The notes under the pieces were generated by a model. That model was not told the origin of the DNA, did not search any database, and saw only the letters and a list, made by a program, of their open reading frames with translations. The position numbers and the translations under genes are program-made. A DNA stretch of 64,000 nucleotides from Plasmodiophora brassicae (Eukaryota; Endomyxa; Phytomyxea; Plasmodiophorida; Plasmodiophoridae): positions 1,984,001 through 2,048,000 of the forward strand of contig JASFAU010000001.1 of NCBI GenBank assembly GCA_039704465.1, read 5' to 3'. How positions within the stretch are numbered: the stretch's first letter is position 1; every line of letters begins with the position of its first letter. This document shows positions 21,707 through 33,123 of the stretch, piece after piece.

Positions 21707-22400
21707 ATGGACGCTGCCTGCAGGCGGACCATGACATTGGTTGTGCTGGCCGTGATCGCCCTTCTCATGCTGTCTGCGCCGACGGGTCACGCTGCCCCTG
21801 GCGAGGATGCGACTAGGTCCATTGCCGCTGATTGCGTGTCGTGGTTCCCCACGCGAACGACGTGCACTCTGAGAAGGAACTCTGTGGCCGCTGGAGATAA
21901 GTGCTGGGAACTGATAACTGCAGTGTTCTATACGACATCGTCGACTGGTGATCGCCAGCAAGTGAACTGGACGAACGCATTCGATTCAGGTCGACAAACT
22001 GGCCAGGTGGACCGTCTGAAGAACGGCAACGTAGACGATGTATGGAGGTGCATGCCGAACGCGCGTGGCGAGCTGTCTGTCAGGTATTCATCGGCTGTTC
22101 CCCGTTTCAAGTGGCAGGATCGTGCCGAGTGACGGGGCCATTGTTCACCATAGTTTCGTCTTCTCCGGCAACCTGCTGCTTGATGAGATCCACGTACGGC
22201 AAGGACCGGAGAACTCGACGTGCCGAGCGTCCTCAATAACCATCTCGGTTTCACACGCTTACGATTATCTCCAAATTGGCTGTGGAAAACCCGAATGGTA
22301 CATGTATCAGGTGTTCGCCGACCAGAACGTCATACCCGTTGGCTTGATGCGGCTATACAAAGAGGTGGGTGGTCAAAGGGGGATTAGATGCACACGTTAA
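21707..22400 (+). CDS. small secreted Cys-containing protein
   Basis: Two exons, 21707-22083 and 22154-22400, join in phase 2 (GTATTC...CACCATAG, 70 bp) to 207 residues. The signal peptide contains TMTLVVLAVIALLMLSAPTG. The mature part has cysteines at CVSW, TCTL, KCWEL, WRCMP, STCRA, GCGKP and RCTR, so several disulfides are likely. It also has hydrophobic strands such as DYLQIGCGKPEWYMYQVF. No family is recognised. A secreted or effector-like role is possible but is only inferred from the signal peptide and size. An in-frame ATG at 21674 would lengthen the N-terminus by 11 residues. Confidence 0.7.
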
Positions 22401-22460
22401 AGTGCGAATTGCTGTCCACAGCTGCAACACGGAAGGGTCGCCCCACGCGAAGCTCCCAAG

Positions 22461-23151
22461 ATGATAGCGTATCCCGTTACCAGCCGTCCTGTTGACTCCG
22501 ATCTGGAGACGTCGACCCAACGGATCAAACATGCATCCTATGGTCTCACCCAGCAGATCGCTGCCCAGGTCCTCCTACTGAAGGCGCTGCATCGCCGGCG
22601 TCAGAATCTGGCTGCCGCACTGAACAGCCGCAACGACTTGCTGGACGAATGTCGTCGAACGTCAGCGTTGCTGAAACGCGATATCGGCGCCGAACTTAAC
22701 CGCTCGCGGCATTTGCAACAGCAGGTCTTGGCATTCGGCGCTGCATGCTTCATATTCGACGGCGTTTGGCTGACTGTCATGTCGCGTGTGTTAGAGGACC
22801 TTGCTTGCTGGAACTGGAGCAGTTGCCGCCGGCGTTGCAGTTGCCCAGAGCATGCTGTGGCCTGCCTCCAGAGAGCCACGCGACCCTCCCATGCCGTCGG
22901 ATGGGGTATCCACCGCGACCATCGCTGCAGGAGCGGCCGCCGTCGGTGCGGGGCTTGCTTCTGCTATGAAAACACGTCGCGCACCACGACCCCCTGCGAA
23001 CCACGACCGTGCTCGACCGCCGCCGCCCGCCTTCTACGTCGCGCCCCGGTACCGCTTGCTGATCATCGCAATCGCAATGTCGTCCGTCATCGTCATGTCG
23101 ACTGCAACCTGGGTCTACGTCTGCCATTGGCCCGGCCGCCATCGACGATAA
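22461..23151 (+). CDS. coiled-coil membrane protein, unknown function
   Basis: Two exons, 22461-22724 and 22795-23151, join in phase 0 across a 70-bp intron (GTCTTG...GTGTTAG) to 206 residues. The first exon is a long amphipathic, probably coiled-coil, stretch (QQIAAQVLLLKALHRRRQNL). The second has two small-residue-rich segments (LLAGTGAVAAGVAVAQSM and TATIAAGAAAVGAGLASAM), a Pro/Arg linker and a membrane span (LLIIAIAMSSVIVMSTATW) close to the C-terminus. I do not recognise the family. The layout recalls organelle-membrane adaptors. Confidence 0.55.
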
Positions 23152-23384
23152 CGCTCTTCACCACGGGTGGCGTCCCTCCCATCCTTACACACATCGACGC
23201 GATTCGTTCTGCGTCTACGGCGCGCACACCATTGCCGGGTGCTGCGGCTGCTAGGAAGGTAGACTCGCAGGGTCCCGCGACTCAGAGCTGCAGCTGCTCG
23301 AACGGTGCGCACGAGCTACCCTACAGCCCGTGCCGCGTTGTCACATTCTTAGTATGCGCGCAGTCGCAGGCGGCGTCGTCAGTG

Positions 23385-24944
23385 ATGCGGAGCGGCGTCG
23401 TGGAGCGCGTTACGCGGCTATGCAAGGCGGGGCTGCTGGGCGACGCGGAGTCGGCGCTTTGGCAGTGCATCCCCGAGTCCGCCGCGTACGAGGTCGTCCT
23501 GGACGGGTACGCGCGACGCCGCCTGCCCGACAAATGCGGCTTCATCGTCGAGCAGATGCGGGCACGGTCGATCCCGGTCAGCGTCAAGGCGCTCGTGTCG
23601 GTCTGCCGCGCCAACCGGTTCTCGCCTTCGTCGTGGAAGAGCCCTCTCCTCGATCTGGCGGCATCGCCATGCTCCGCGTCGACGTTCGCACGAGCATCTG
23701 GCCCGGTGATCATGGAGATCGTTCGACGCAGGGAATTCGCCCAGCTCGCTGCCATCATCGACACGCTCTACGACCGGTTCGGACGCGTCGTGTCACCCGG
23801 TGCGCACCTGGCGTTTACCCTGCATGAGACGCGACGATCATCACGCGCCTGCGAACAGTGCGTCCATCGCATGCTCCGCCATGGGCTCGACGTGCACCCG
23901 TCCGCTTTCCGGTACCTGCTGCTGTCCTACGCCGCGCCAGATCAACGCGCAGGCACGTCTGTTGACGTCATTATGGGCGCCTGGAGCGCGCTGCTGAACC
24001 GGTGCGAGCACCGACCACAGACGCGCGATTACATTGCCGTCCTGCGTGCTCTGGCCCGCGCCGATTGCGTTGCGTTGTCGAGATCGATCCTGATGCGCGC
24101 CGTCACCAGCAACGGCGATGTCGTCGTATCGGGCGCGCTGTTCCTGCCGTTCCTCGGGTTGGTGTCCCGGCTCGGGTTTATCGGGTTCGTCCAGGACATC
24201 GTCGGCGTGTTCGACGCCGTTGGCGAACAGACGTCCATCCTGACGTGCAACATCATCCTGCAGGCGTACGCGCGCTCCGGCAACCGCGAACGTTGCCGAT
24301 ACCTGTTCAGGTTGCTGTCCTCGTCGTCGTCGTTACGCCCTGACGCACGAACCTACGCCATCATGCTGGAGGTCGCCGAGTCGGTCGACGAAGGAAGACA
24401 GTATCTCGAGAGCGCACAGCGGCTCGCTGCCGGCGATGTCGTGTACTGCACCTGGATGCGAACGCTGATCCGCCTGGGCGAAACCGGTGAAGCCATGCGC
24501 GTGTTCACGCGAGACCTTCCAGGTGCAGGGCTCCGGCCGAACCATTACGCGGTCGCTGCGTTCGTGGAAGCCAACCTGGCCCTGTACCCGTCAACGCGGA
24601 TCGAGGACCTGGTGACCCGACTGGCGTGTTCGTCAACGGGCGCGTCGGAAAGCGATGTTGTCGATGGGTGCGTGCTCGGGTGCTGCAAGGCAAAGCAGGG
24701 CGAGGCCTGCATTCGCGTCATCGAGTTCGCGAAACGCGTTCGAGTCGGGGAAATCACAAGTCGTACGCTGTCGCCTGCTCTGGAGCTGTTCCTACGCGAA
24801 GGGCATTACCATGCGGCCAGGGGCATTCTGCAGGAGATGGGCGAAAGGCGCCTGTTGCCGTCCGGGCGCGCCGCTGTCATGATGTACAACCTTCGGCAAC
24901 AGAAACGATCTACCGGTAGGTCGCCGGCCAACTGTTCACCATAA
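23385..24944 (+). CDS. pentatricopeptide-repeat-like protein
   Basis: From the ATG at 23385 the frame runs 519 residues in one exon. It is made of helical pairs with PPR character: SAAYEVVLDGYARRRL, TCNIILQAYARSGNRERC, DARTYAIMLEVAES, DVVYCTWMRTLIRLGETGEA and PNHYAVAAFVEANL. PPR proteins bind organellar RNA in editing, processing or translation. A mitochondrial role is likely, but no clear presequence is seen from this start. The frame is open upstream to 22461, so an upstream exon or another start is possible. Confidence 0.75.
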   Translation: MRSGVVERVTRLCKAGLLGDAESALWQCIPESAAYEVVLDGYARRRLPDKCGFIVEQMRARSIPVSVKALVSVCRANRFSPSSWKSPLLDLAASPCSASTFARASGPVIMEIVRRREFAQLAAIIDTLYDRFGRVVSPGAHLAFTLHETRRSSRACEQCVHRMLRHGLDVHPSAFRYLLLSYAAPDQRAGTSVDVIMGAWSALLNRCEHRPQTRDYIAVLRALARADCVALSRSILMRAVTSNGDVVVSGALFLPFLGLVSRLGFIGFVQDIVGVFDAVGEQTSILTCNIILQAYARSGNRERCRYLFRLLSSSSSLRPDARTYAIMLEVAESVDEGRQYLESAQRLAAGDVVYCTWMRTLIRLGETGEAMRVFTRDLPGAGLRPNHYAVAAFVEANLALYPSTRIEDLVTRLACSSTGASESDVVDGCVLGCCKAKQGEACIRVIEFAKRVRVGEITSRTLSPALELFLREGHYHAARGILQEMGERRLLPSGRAAVMMYNLRQQKRSTGRSPANCSP

Positions 24945-25027
24945 ACAGCAGCATAGCAGGCAAGTGTGTGCCGATGCTTGAGCGGATTACATTGATATGC
25001 AGAGTACGGCCGTCACGATAGCCGCGC

Positions 25028-25943
25028 TCACATGGCGGTATCATCCGGGTCGACAAAGCGGCGGTATTCCCAGTCCGTCTTCAGCGAGTACGGCTCGGAG
25101 ATGTTGACACCGTCGGCGGTCACCTTTGCAATCTGGAACTTGTTCAGCGTCCGCCCGTCGCGGTACAGCAGGACACGGTGCGCATCCTCGAGGATCTTCC
25201 TGGCTTCCTCTGCCGACAGACCCTGGCGCCACGCCTTACGAAGCAGTGGGATGCCGAGATATGTGCCGAACCCGGTCGCGGCCACCACGTCCTTGTACGA
25301 CGTCCCGTACAGATCAACGTAGCCGAGAAGGCTAGGTGGAAGAGCTCGTCAGCACGGTGATAACGTAGACGATTGGCTGTGGGGTACGACCTTTTGCCTT
25401 GTTCAAACCCAGCAACCAGCAACTGGTTCCAGAACGGGTTGACATTCGACCGCTTGGAGTACATGACACGCGTCAGATAGTTGAACACCTCGGAGCTGCC
25501 AAGAATGTTGCCATCGTCGTTCGCCCAATCCCTGAACGATACACGCAGCCCACCGATCAGATGTGGAATAGGACGTGCGATTGTGGCGTTCGCGAACCTG
25601 ACGGTCAGGTCCTTCAGGATGTGCATGATTTCCTGAAAATCGCTGTACTCCCCACCAGCGCCGATCAGGGTCGTGTCGGTAATCTTGCGGATACGCTGCA
25701 AGCCGCGGAACCGGGCCATGGATCCATACGACCCGAGCGTGTCGGCCATGATCATGACCCCGTCCTTGTACACGATGCCGAGCACGGACGACCCGGTCAC
25801 AATCGGCGACCTGCGCCCGCAACGAAACCGATCACCACAACGCGCCCACACACAACGCAGCCGGCGCCGAACGCCACCCACTGTGTATGCGTCCGTGGCA
25901 TCTGCGCCGCACCGCCCGCGACGCCGAACTCGCTCGCCAGCAT
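25028..25943 (-). CDS. PSMB4: 20S proteasome subunit beta type-4
   Basis: Four exons (25943-25882, 25810-25598, 25531-25391, 25331-25028) join in phase to 239 residues. The sequence reads THTQSPIVTGSSVLGI, then MADTLGSYGSMARFRGL, SNVNPFWNQLLVAGFE, ATGFGTYLGIPLLR and LYRDGRTLNKFQIAKVT, all matching the non-catalytic beta-4 subunit of the core particle. Intron 2 (66 bp) has no in-frame stop and is a multiple of three, but splicing it restores the family spacing before the VFNYLTRVMYSKRS helix, so I treat it as an intron. Confidence 0.93.
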
Positions 25944-26291
25944 CGCGAATCGATCACAACAGCCGGGACAAAATGATGGACACACGTTCGCCCGGGGTCC
26001 GCCCGAGGTCAGACGGCGATTTTTTTCCCGATTCGTGGCGGGCCCCCCGCGATTGTTTGGTGATGCATTTTGAGGAACAACAGTAGTACGTAGAGTCCTC
26101 TTGGCAGGAGTACGTAGGTAGGTAGTTCACAAGTGGCGACTGGCGACTGGTGAAGAAGGCAGTTCGTGCACCACGACGGGTGGCGCAGAGCTGCGCGCGC
26201 ATCGACCCCGGTGGGACGTGCCTGCCTCCGTATAGGGTACCAACGGCGATAGCGCCCGTTTTGGGTTGCGTCCGTCGTCGCCCGACGTGCG
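25944..26291. other. divergent intergenic region with TACGTAGG motifs
   Basis: The 348-bp gap between two divergent genes contains AGTACGTAG at about 26085 and GAGTACGTAGGTAGGTAG near 26108-26125. Similar motifs recur in other intergenic regions of the window. No exon is seen. Confidence 0.5.
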
Positions 26292-28082
26292 ATGCAGGGC
26301 GTTGAAGACTATCTGCGCGAGCGCGAGCAGGCCCGTCATCTGGAGCAGTCGGTGCCCGTCCTGTCGCAGGTCATCGCGTTCGTCGTCAGCGGCGTCGTCA
26401 TCGGCGTCGCGCTGAATTTCGTGCCGGCCTCCTGGGTGGACCTGTCCGCCGCTCCGTCCGCGTCGTCCCTGCTGTCGGGCCAGCCCGATGAGCGCGACCT
26501 CAGAACGACCGTTCGCGCGATACTCAACGCTCGTGATGCCCCACTTGACCTTTCGTCCATGACGAAAGCCTCGGCCAGCGAGGCGACGCAGATCGCCTGG
26601 GAGGCATCCGCGTCCGGCCCGGCTCAGCAATTCCACGAGGCGCTCGTCGACCTCGCCGACCGTCGCCAGGCCTATACGGCCGCGTCCAACATCGTCGCTG
26701 GCCTCGGCAAGCGCGCCAACGCGCTCGCGAAGGCGTACAAGTCGCGTCACGCCGTTGTGGACAAGATGGCGCCGTTGCTGACCGCGTTCCTGAACGAGGC
26801 GGAGCAAGCGGATAAGGGCGCCGCCGCGCGCCTGGAGAAGATCGCCAAGGAGGAACACGTTCTGGCGGACCTTGCCAAGCGCATCGACGACGATCGGGAT
26901 CGGCTTCGCGACCTGCGACAGGCGGCCGATGACGCTGACAAGGCGGTGGACGTCCAACGTGCCGGCAAGGTGGTGCCCGCCGAGCAGCGTCTTGCGGATA
27001 CACAGGCGCGACTGGCGTCGAGTTCGGTGACGCTGAAGGGTGCGATCGCACAGATGGGGACGCTGCGCCGAGAGATCCAGGAGCATTCGCGTCTCGTGCT
27101 GGAATCGAGAACCAAGGGCGCCGCGTTAGCACATCGAAAGACGACGACGGAAGCGCTGCTGAAGGGTATATCGTTGCTGGAGACGGATCTCGTACGCCTG
27201 GTCCTGAAGGGCGGCATCAACGAGGTCGAGGCAGCGATTCGCGGCCAGCGGGATCGTGTGGCGGCAGCCACGACCGAATACGACACAGTCCCTGATGTCG
27301 CCGATACGGAGGATACCGACGCCCAGGACACGCTGGCGGTAGATCACCCGTCGCTGAAGGGATACAGGAAGCGCATGGCCAGGATCGCAATGGACGAAGC
27401 GGTGCAACGGCTGGAGGTGCTGGAGGAGGTGCGCGACCTGCTCAAAGCCAAGTCACCTGAAACGGTCGCTCGGCAAGAGACGCTGATCCGCGGGCACATG
27501 GAGCGGAAGCGGTCGCCGCTGCTTGCTGACCTCAGCGCCACCGAGGACGACATCGTGAAGGAGAACGCGTGGCATGCGCGAATTCAACCGGAACTGGCCA
27601 GCAAGACGGAGCGAGTGACAGCACTGGAAGCGGAGACGTCTGAGAGCACCATCAGCAAGCTCAGAAGAGAGGTTGATGATGCGAAGGCGGCGTTAGATGT
27701 TGCCAAGACCGAGCTAGCGGGACTCGAACGTTTGCAACGCGATCATGCACAGCGTTATGAGGCGTCGGTGGTCGAGGCGAACGCGCCGGTTGCCCAACAC
27801 GCCGCCCAGCTCAAACTGGTCGCGTCGCTTCGCGACCGCCATGACAATTCCGCATCCATGCTGGATTCGCTTCGAGCTCGGGTCGAGACGTCGATCCGCG
27901 ACCAGCAGCAGGCCATCGAGGAGATCAACGATCTCAGACGCCAGTCTGTCGAGCTATCTGCCGAGTTCGAGACTGCCCGCCGTCATCAACTCGACACGCA
28001 GGCCGCCCTTGATAAGGCAGAACGACTCGCCCTCGAGCGCTGGAACGACCTGAAACGCACTGTCCCGAAGAAGAAGATGTAA
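26292..28082 (+). CDS. large coiled-coil protein with N-terminal membrane span
   Basis: A single exon of 596 residues. After a short charged start comes one hydrophobic segment (LSQVIAFVVSGVVIGVALNF). A linker then leads to several hundred residues of heptad-like, Glu/Lys/Arg/Ala-rich coiled coil, for example VARQETLIRGHMERKRSPLL and LSAEFETARRHQLDTQ, ending in basic KRTVPKKKM. No conserved domain is recognised. It could be a tether or scaffold anchored in an internal membrane (inference). The long intronless frame and clear ATG make it a confident gene of unknown role. Confidence 0.75.
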   Translation: MQGVEDYLREREQARHLEQSVPVLSQVIAFVVSGVVIGVALNFVPASWVDLSAAPSASSLLSGQPDERDLRTTVRAILNARDAPLDLSSMTKASASEATQIAWEASASGPAQQFHEALVDLADRRQAYTAASNIVAGLGKRANALAKAYKSRHAVVDKMAPLLTAFLNEAEQADKGAAARLEKIAKEEHVLADLAKRIDDDRDRLRDLRQAADDADKAVDVQRAGKVVPAEQRLADTQARLASSSVTLKGAIAQMGTLRREIQEHSRLVLESRTKGAALAHRKTTTEALLKGISLLETDLVRLVLKGGINEVEAAIRGQRDRVAAATTEYDTVPDVADTEDTDAQDTLAVDHPSLKGYRKRMARIAMDEAVQRLEVLEEVRDLLKAKSPETVARQETLIRGHMERKRSPLLADLSATEDDIVKENAWHARIQPELASKTERVTALEAETSESTISKLRREVDDAKAALDVAKTELAGLERLQRDHAQRYEASVVEANAPVAQHAAQLKLVASLRDRHDNSASMLDSLRARVETSIRDQQQAIEEINDLRRQSVELSAEFETARRHQLDTQAALDKAERLALERWNDLKRTVPKKKM

Positions 28083-28228
28083 CAAAGGACTGATCAACGT
28101 ACACAGCCGGCCCCTGGAGTATGGCAATATTAGGGCATGGTCCATATACAGAGACAGGGTCGCGGAGTGCGTCGCGGAGTTGCAGTGCGTGTCTTCAACA
28201 GATTCGTTCGAGGCGTGTGCGCTGGTAG

Positions 28229-28720
<492 letters not shown>

Positions 28721-28984
28721 ATAAATACATTGTCACGCCGAACCCTTCCTTTTTCAGACATCTTCCTGCCTTTCGTCATTCGAACGTAGCACTTCCCAAT
28801 TTCAGTCAGAAGAACTTGGCCAGGGGAAGTCCGGCGCGGGCAGATTGATACCTACTCGACCAACGCGGGACGCCATTGCATGCATCCGTTATACTTGGTC
28901 GCCGTGCTATCGCCGAGTCGCTGTTTAACGTCCCCCAGATCGTAGCGTGGTCAACGTGCGTAATGACGAAATCGGGGCTGCGCT

Positions 28985-29545
28985 TCACTGGCCAGCGGTC
29001 GCTGCCATTGGGGCATTAGTACTGTCGCCAATGGCCTTCAGAACATGGCCGAGTCGCTGGTGAGTGTTTCCACCAGTCACAGCCAATTCCGGCAATCGTA
29101 TCAAGAGCGCCGTTAGACAGGGCCCTTGACTGTCATCGGGATCGACTTCAATATACCCTACTTGCGCTGCTCACTCCGAATGCGAAACCAAGATGTCGAC
29201 AGCGTCACCAAGTTGAAAATCTGGACAGCGTCGTCCCTTTGACATTTCCGTGGCCTGTCATTTGACGCGGAGCTCAATGATGCAATAAGGTGCCATAACG
29301 TGCCGCTGTACCAGGTGAGGTAAAGGTCACGAGGCAGTCCCAGTAGAAGCCACGCCGGAGACATGGCAAGGCGGGCGCGCGACATCTTTGCAGGCAGCGC
29401 TTGGCGTGAAGAAGTTCCACCAATTTCCTGGCTTGCACGGGTGATAAGTCATGGCTTTCCTATCTGCCTAGACAGAGCCAGTACTCGCGCCGACTGTGCC
29501 TCCTCGGCGAGCGTAAGTCTGTGCCGGTTTGCGCGGGAGGTCCCC
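28985..29545 (-). CDS. weakly supported multi-exon gene, unknown product
   Basis: Fragments on the minus strand look coding but do not stay in one frame. A helical piece (RHRLTLAEEAQSARVLALSR) lies near 29470-29530, then a segment with QALPAKMSRARLAMSPAWLL near 29330-29400. A C-terminal piece (YIEVDPDDSQGPCLTALLI, then HQRLGHVLKAIGDST) ends at a stop at 28985. The last junction can be modelled as a 51-bp intron (GTGACG...CAAGTAG). The start codon and family are not identified. Confidence 0.3.
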
Positions 29546-29701
29546 GTGGCGTGATGCGGATTAATCCCAGGCCTTAATTCCGTTCATGCGTGGGAGCGTT
29601 TTGCTGGTGGTTGGGCTCGACACTGCCCACAAGGGTATCCGACCGACTGGGACAGTAGGTACGTCTGATATCGACGCCGCCGCCGCCGCCGTCACTCGCC
29701 A

Positions 29702-32530
29702 ATGTCGGGCGGGGGTCCGGACGCTGCCAAGGAGGGCAGCTCCGGCTATAACGATGGCGAGCTGATCGCCGTCTTCACCATACTGATCACGCTGCTTCTG
29801 CACTCGCTGTCTGTGAAGCTCGAGAAGGTACGTCGGAGCGGGCGTGCTGATCGATATGGAATGGTGGCCTGATACCAGCGAACCAGGTTCTTAAACGTTA
29901 TAAGCATTTATCGGAAATGCTGCACCACCTCTACCGGGAGCTGATGGTCCTCGGTTTGATATCATTTGGCCTGTTCATTCTGGAGACGAGGACGTCGCAT
30001 GGCGCTTCTGTTTGGTCGCAGAAATCGCAGTTTGAGCTCATGCATATCATGGTAACCTGATCGATAGCCGTTCGTTTGGGCACCATCTGAAACGGAATGC
30101 GACAGATCTTCACGATCGCGATCAGCTATACATTGATCACCGGATTGTTAATGTGGTTGTCTGTCCGCATTTCCAAGCTGTGGGATAGTTACGAGAAACA
30201 GGTATTGCTTCTCGACCTAGTTGCAGAAGTGCCCGTTGACTGCTGTGGCTCAGGATCACGCCGACTACATGGCCGTTAAGATGCAGTTTGAACAAGTTCG
30301 ACAATCGTTCGAATCGTTGAACCCTGTGTTCCGCGTGTTACACATTCCTTTGCGAATGAAGTGAGTCGCTGCAGTGCGTTTGGTTCGTGGCCGCTTTGAT
30401 TAACATCATCTCCAGGTACTTCAAGCTTGTCGAACAGATCTCGTTCCATGACTTAAGGTTGCATTTCCTGCATTCGAACCACCTCCAGCCATCGTTTTCG
30501 TTCGCTCGATATTTGCGAAAATGCAAGAGCCACGTCATGCTTCAGTTTGGAGACATTCATACGTCGTGCTGGATGGCCATGCTTGTCATCCTGTTGGTCG
30601 ACATGATTCAGCGGAATTCCATTGTACCGCTCTTCACATGTATGGCGCACGACATCGTGGCATATGCGGGTATCAGTATTTGAGACTCGCTATTTAGACG
30701 CTCAGGGGCTCAGCAAGCCATTCTACCAAACAGCTTGCGTGGTCATCGCAGCCATATTGTGTTTGGTCCCATGGGGTGTTCTTCTCAAGGCTCGACACAT
30801 TCTTGCCGAAATTCTGTGTCATTCTGAGATGATTGACTTCGACCCCATAGCTGCAAGGCACGATCGCGTTGCGCCGCATCTGTGTTCTGTGCTGATGCGG
30901 GCCCTTACAGGTATTATATTGATCATTGGAAGGAAGATGAAGAAGAAGGACCAGAGAGGTCCCTTTCGTATACGTACGAAAACAACGGCGCAGACAAGCC
31001 GGCCCGACGACCTGTTGCACATTTTACGGCAGAGTCAGCGGTTCGCCGTGTTGCTCGAACCTTCCAGGTTGACCACTGGGGACAGACTTGTAATATCCGA
31101 AGTTTACCATTTCTGTTGCACGCCTGGTGCTAACGCGTATATGTACAGCTTTACTTCCTGGGCACGACGACGTTGTACGAGAGTCCAGCGAATCCAGTGA
31201 GGCGCATCCCGCAGATGCACCGACTCGATTAGCCAGAGTTCAGTCTCTGCACAACGTTGAGTTCTCCCAGATGAACTTGTTTTGGTTCAATTCCCATGTG
31301 TTCATGCTCAGGTTTGCATGCAGACTGTGGATTCCTGTTGTACTCTTATTGAAGTTTCATAGGATGATGCAAGTGTCCCTTTTCCTGATGGTGTGCCTCA
31401 TCTCTCTTGCTATATACTTCTCTGCCGATCTGCTTCCCGTCAACTGGCCCCCTCTGGCTATGCGTACGTGCATGCAGTCTTCGTTGTGCTCTGCCCCTAA
31501 TGCTGACATAAATCTGGTTGTTGCGTGTGCAGTTCCCATCGTATCAACGCCCCTAACCGTACTCCTCCTGTGCTTTTCGTCAACGGTTCCTATTTACACC
31601 ATCATCATTCACGTCGGACAGCTCGTGGATTTGGACATTGTCATAGAAGCCCGACGGAAGGGGATCAAGAAGGCTACTGTGTGTTCATCGTTGGGCTGTC
31701 TACGATGCCCTGTCAACTGATTCTCGTTGTTCGCTTTAGGACGATGACTTGTCATCGGTTGTCATCACGCCAACTCAGTTGCGACGTGCCTCCACACTAA
31801 TGCTGATGAGCCGACGTGATCGCATTCGAATGCAACTATCCATCGTTATGTTTGGCGGCCGCATGCAGGTTGCTATCTGCTGGCTGATTTTGGTTCACGT
31901 GACCATCATGACGTTGATCTACTTCCCGGATCTGGCTCCCCAGGCGTATCTTCCGTACCTGACGCCTATCATTCCCACATTGTTTGTCATCGAGATGTAC
32001 GTTTTGTAACGATCATTCGCCTCTTCAAGTGCTCACATTGGTTTCTTGGCAGAATTGTGAAATTGTACGCAGCTGGACCAAAGTTTTTCAAGCGTACCGT
32101 TATGGTAGCCTTCGACATAACCATCGTCATGAGTGCGTTCTTTCTCTCGATCCTGCAGCTGTTCGTTACCGGGATTAGTCCCATTTACACCACCATCGTC
32201 TTGCTTCGCATCTACCAGCTTGTTCGCATATCGCGAATCGGGCGAATCATGCGGCATCAACAGGAAGATGTCATCCAGGCCAGCATTGGCGAAAGCCAGA
32301 TTGAAATGCAGATGCAACGCACGAAGGAGAAGATCATGGAAGCCATTGCCGCCGAACAGCGGCGCAGTCGCGTATCGGTTGTCGAGAGCGAATTCGCCCT
32401 TCGCCGCGCCCGATCGCTATCGCAACCGGTCCAGATGCGATCACTACGTCTCGACTTTGAAGGCGGAACACACATCCAGATGCCCGTTTCTGCCATATCA
32501 CACTCAGACCAGTTATCACCACGGTCATAA
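29702..32530 (+). CDS. MLO-like multi-span membrane protein
   Basis: The ATG at 29702 opens exon 1 (29702-29827). It is followed in phase by 29887-30051, 30106-30201, 30254-30360 and an exon from 30416, then several more to a stop at 32530. The early spans match the MLO family layout: LIAVFTILITLLLHSL, then LYRELMVLGLISFGLFIL, then LMHIMIFTIAISYTLITG followed by RISKLWDSYEK. Later come SFARYLRKCKSHV plus HTSCWMAMLVILLVDM and FSQMNLFWFNSHVFMLRF. A basic, Ser-rich cytosolic tail ends the protein. MLO proteins are plasma-membrane proteins with a calmodulin-binding tail in plants. The internal loops here diverge and the exon chain from 30680 to 31740 is not fully resolved. Confidence 0.65.
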
Positions 32531-33123
32531 TTAATGTATTATATTCATCTCGGCTCCAGAATTCGACTGGATTATTCACCGGTTTAGGCCCAGGCCCTCC
32601 CGTAGGCTCTGGGACTGCGTTAATAGGGTCAGGTTGCCATACCTTGTTGCTGATCCGACATGGGCAGTCCGAGTCCGCCAGTGTGTTCGCGCCGGTCCCA
32701 TAGGCTGTGGCAGTGCGTGAAGTGGTCGGGTATATAGGGCCAGGTGGAACATTGGTCCAATGTCGGGGTAGTAGCGATATCCTGTGACCCGTGCGGGGAC
32801 AAAGACTGTGTGGATAATCCGTTGTGATGTTGGGCCTGGGAGGTCCATGTTGACGGTCGGCCCATTCCAAGCCGGCGGCCAACAATGGCGACCCGCCGGA
32901 GGGCGGGGCGTCGTGGTTGATAATGAGGGAGGTACCGCCTAAGGCCGGAAACGGAGCAGGGAAAACTTCCCACCGTCAGCAGTGGAAGGAAAACTGACTT
33001 GAATGGACGCCCAGATCACCCATATTCACATTGAGATTAGACCTCAGTTTTTGCGCCGAGTTTCACATTTTTCTGCTCTTTATACTTGTAGGTCCGGTAG
33101 GTACGTAGACGAAGAGTCAGTCT
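32531..33123. other. 593-bp region without a clear gene
   Basis: Frames on the minus strand are Pro/Thr-rich over about 32560-32900 with loosely repeated GPxPI units, but no start, signal peptide or in-phase intron chain was found. A GGTAGGTACGTAG motif lies near 33098-33110, upstream of nothing obvious. Confidence 0.35.

Noticed and set aside
22461..24944. One long frame of 827 codons as a single protein
   Set aside because: It fuses the coiled-coil exon 1, intergenic sequence and the PPR gene by chance. Splicing at 22724/22795 gives a coherent membrane protein in another frame that stops at 23151.
28985..29545. Importin or HEAT-repeat gene
   Set aside because: The C-terminal piece looked HEAT-like, but no repeat pattern could be carried through and the frames do not join cleanly, so it is listed only as an unknown.
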